Positions 63,701 through 64,000 of a stretch of DNA of 64,000 nucleotides are shown here, piece by piece. The notes beneath the pieces are model-generated. The model saw nothing but the letters and a program-made list of their open reading frames with translations, had not been told where the DNA came from and ran no database searches. Within the stretch, counting starts at the first letter, position 1; each line of letters begins with the position of its first letter. The stretch comes from Microbulbifer salipaludis (GTDB lineage Bacteria; Pseudomonadota; Gammaproteobacteria; Pseudomonadales; Cellvibrionaceae). Made by a program: the position numbers and the translations under genes. The DNA is taken from positions 806,001 through 870,000 of the forward strand of contig NZ_JAEKJR010000001.1 in NCBI RefSeq assembly GCF_017303155.1. Reading direction: 5' to 3'.

Positions 63701-63864
63701 GAGGCGCCGGGGTAGTTGGTGTCGATGGATACGATGGGCGGATCGATATCGGGGTATTCGCGCAGTGCCAGGCGGTCGAAACTGATCAGGCCAAACACCA
63801 CCAGCAGCAGTGCCAGCACCAGCGCGAAGACCGGGCGTTTGACCGCCGTATCACTGATGATCAT
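60745..63864 (-). CDS. RND multidrug efflux transporter (AcrB/MexF family, inner-membrane pump)
   Basis: This 1039-residue proton-driven pump has the family opening MIISDTAVKRPVFALVLALL and YPGASADIVETRIT. The proton-relay pair Asp401-Asp402 is in GLVVDDAIVVLENIFRRM, and there are twelve predicted membrane segments in two halves with large periplasmic loops. Substrates cannot be assigned. Its ATG overlaps the stop of the adaptor-protein gene by 4 bp (ATGA), so the two form an efflux operon transcribed from outside the window. Confidence 0.96.
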   Translation of the reverse strand: MIISDTAVKRPVFALVLALLLVVFGLISFDRLALREYPDIDPPIVSIDTNYPGASADIVETRITRVIEDRIAGIEGIKTVSSSSTDGRSRISIEFNINRDVDGAANDIRDRVSGVMDNLPVEADPPEIEKVDSSDDVVIWLNLTSDRMTVPELTDYANRYLVDRFSVLDGVARVRVGGAKDFAMRIWLDRGAMTAHNVTSADIEQALRAENRELPAGYLESSDRQFTLRLQRQFQSAEDFARLAVATGDSGHVVRLGDVARVELGSAEDRSTFRGNGEPMVGIGITRQSTGNIVAVAEAAKAEMVKVNKTLPDGMRLSQSYDASVFVSEAISEVYTTLAIAVILVTLVIYLFLGNWRATLVPAVTVPVSLIATSILLYAFGFSVNLLTLLALVLAIGLVVDDAIVVLENIFRRMDEYGEPPLLAAYRGAREVGFAVVATTMVLVAVFVPITFLEGDIGRLFSEFALTMSAAVIFSSITALTLSPMLASKLVRPSDHHNAATRFMDKALSSVQHRYSRGLDLLLRRHWIAGCVFVAVMAFAALAFRLIPTEYAPREDRGSFFLLVNGPEGASYQYMQEYMDTIEERLMPLVEKGYVNRLLVRSPRSFGSSATFNSGMVIFTLAPWGERPSAFELMNQVRAAVSDLSGVRAFPVMRQSFGGGLGKPVQFVLGGGSYAQLTEWRDQLNAAIDASNPGLVGVDWDYKETQPQLRINVDYERAADLGVQVSDVGTTLQTMFGSRRATTFISNGEEYDVILEGERDMQRTPDSLENLYVRSTTTGQLVPLQSLVEVSEYADSPQLQRYNRVRSITLDANLADGLVLGEALQYLNQLVDDTIEGSPVIDYKGQSKSFEDSGNTILFAILLGALVVFLVLAAQFESFIHPLVIMFTVPLAMAGALLGLLLTNQSLNIYSQVGLIMLVGLAAKNGILIVEFANQLRDRGVEFGQALRQAAETRLRPILMTGITTAAGSLPLLLSSGAGSETRAVIGTVVLFGVLAATLFTVYIVPVAYDILARRTGSPGQVAREVAELDAEHPITKPD

Positions 63865-64000
63865 TGGCTGGCTGCTCCGTTTTGCGCTTCGACGGTAACG
63901 GCCTGGCCGTCACGGATATGCAGCGTGCCGCGGGTGACGATCTGATCGCCTTGGGAAAGCCCCGAAAGCACTTCGACCTTGCCCAGATAGCGGTGCCCGA
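63861..64000 (-). CDS. RND efflux periplasmic adaptor subunit (partial, C-terminus)
   Basis: Only the last 45 or so codons are in the window. They read HRYLGKVEVLSGLSQGDQIV followed by TRGTLHIRDGQAVTVE, the membrane-proximal end typical of HlyD/AcrA-type adaptors, and end in TGA overlapping the pump start. The gene continues beyond the right edge. Confidence 0.9.
   Translation of the reverse strand, partial: GHRYLGKVEVLSGLSQGDQIVTRGTLHIRDGQAVTVEAQNGAASQ

Noticed and set aside
1..64000. CRISPR array, insertion sequence, prophage or integrase
   Set aside because: No regularly spaced repeats, transposase, integrase or phage structural genes were seen other than the T6SS tail-like proteins.

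Overview
The window reads as chromosomal DNA of a moderately GC-rich marine-type gammaproteobacterium. The best guess is Cellvibrionales, for example a Microbulbifer relative. This is an inference from the housekeeping order (rnr-rlmB, rpsF-rpsR-membrane protein-rplI-dnaB, ytjB/smp divergent from serB), a PsrA-type fatty-acid operator, a DUF3094 gene and a LytSR/AlgZR-type pair. No 16S or marker-gene comparison was possible.

Region 1 (1-20223) is a type VI secretion system (T6SS). On the plus strand lie tssM, tagF, an unrecognised accessory gene, tssA, tssB, tssC, a second tssC-like gene, tssE, tssF, tssG and tssH/clpV. The delivery parts are on the minus strand: hcp, vgrG, a DUF6931-like gene and a PAAR tip. 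The single tssB with two tssC-like genes recalls the imp-type layout of Rhizobium/Agrobacterium. The outer-membrane/baseplate genes tssJ, tssK and tssL, and any FHA protein, are not in the window and may lie to its left.

Region 2 (20224-36071) holds a receptor-like Ser/Thr kinase with a C-terminal FGE/SUMF1-like domain (PpkA-like). It is followed in the same direction by a two-partner secretion pair: a TpsB/FhaC-type outer-membrane transporter and a 3488-residue TpsA exoprotein. TpsA carries a roughly 1980-bp internal tandem duplication and RTX-like GGxGxD repeats. Three spaced copies of a 16-bp element sit between hcp and the kinase. The block ends at a bidirectional terminator beside the 3' end of a tRNA-Leu(CAG), the usual position for a genomic-island border, although no integrase is visible.

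Region 3 (36079-53475) is mostly housekeeping: tRNA-Leu, RNase R, RlmB, an ECF sigma/zinc anti-sigma unit followed by an alanine-rich exported protein and a TPR/beta-barrel outer-membrane protein, ribosomal proteins S6, S18 and L9, DnaB, an L,D-transpeptidase, BioD, an acyl-CoA dehydrogenase under a PsrA-like operator, DUF3094, a nitroreductase and an EVE-domain protein. Several intergenic inverted repeats (after rplI, after dnaB, after the nitroreductase) look like dispersed REP-type elements.

Region 4 (53476-64000) carries a LytS-type kinase with a LytTR regulator, a convergent LuxR-type regulator behind 3-hydroxybutyrate dehydrogenase, two small Tyr/His-rich lipoproteins, a Smp/YtjB-like membrane protein divergent from serB, a 57-residue lipoprotein, and an RND efflux pump with the end of its periplasmic adaptor gene at the window edge.
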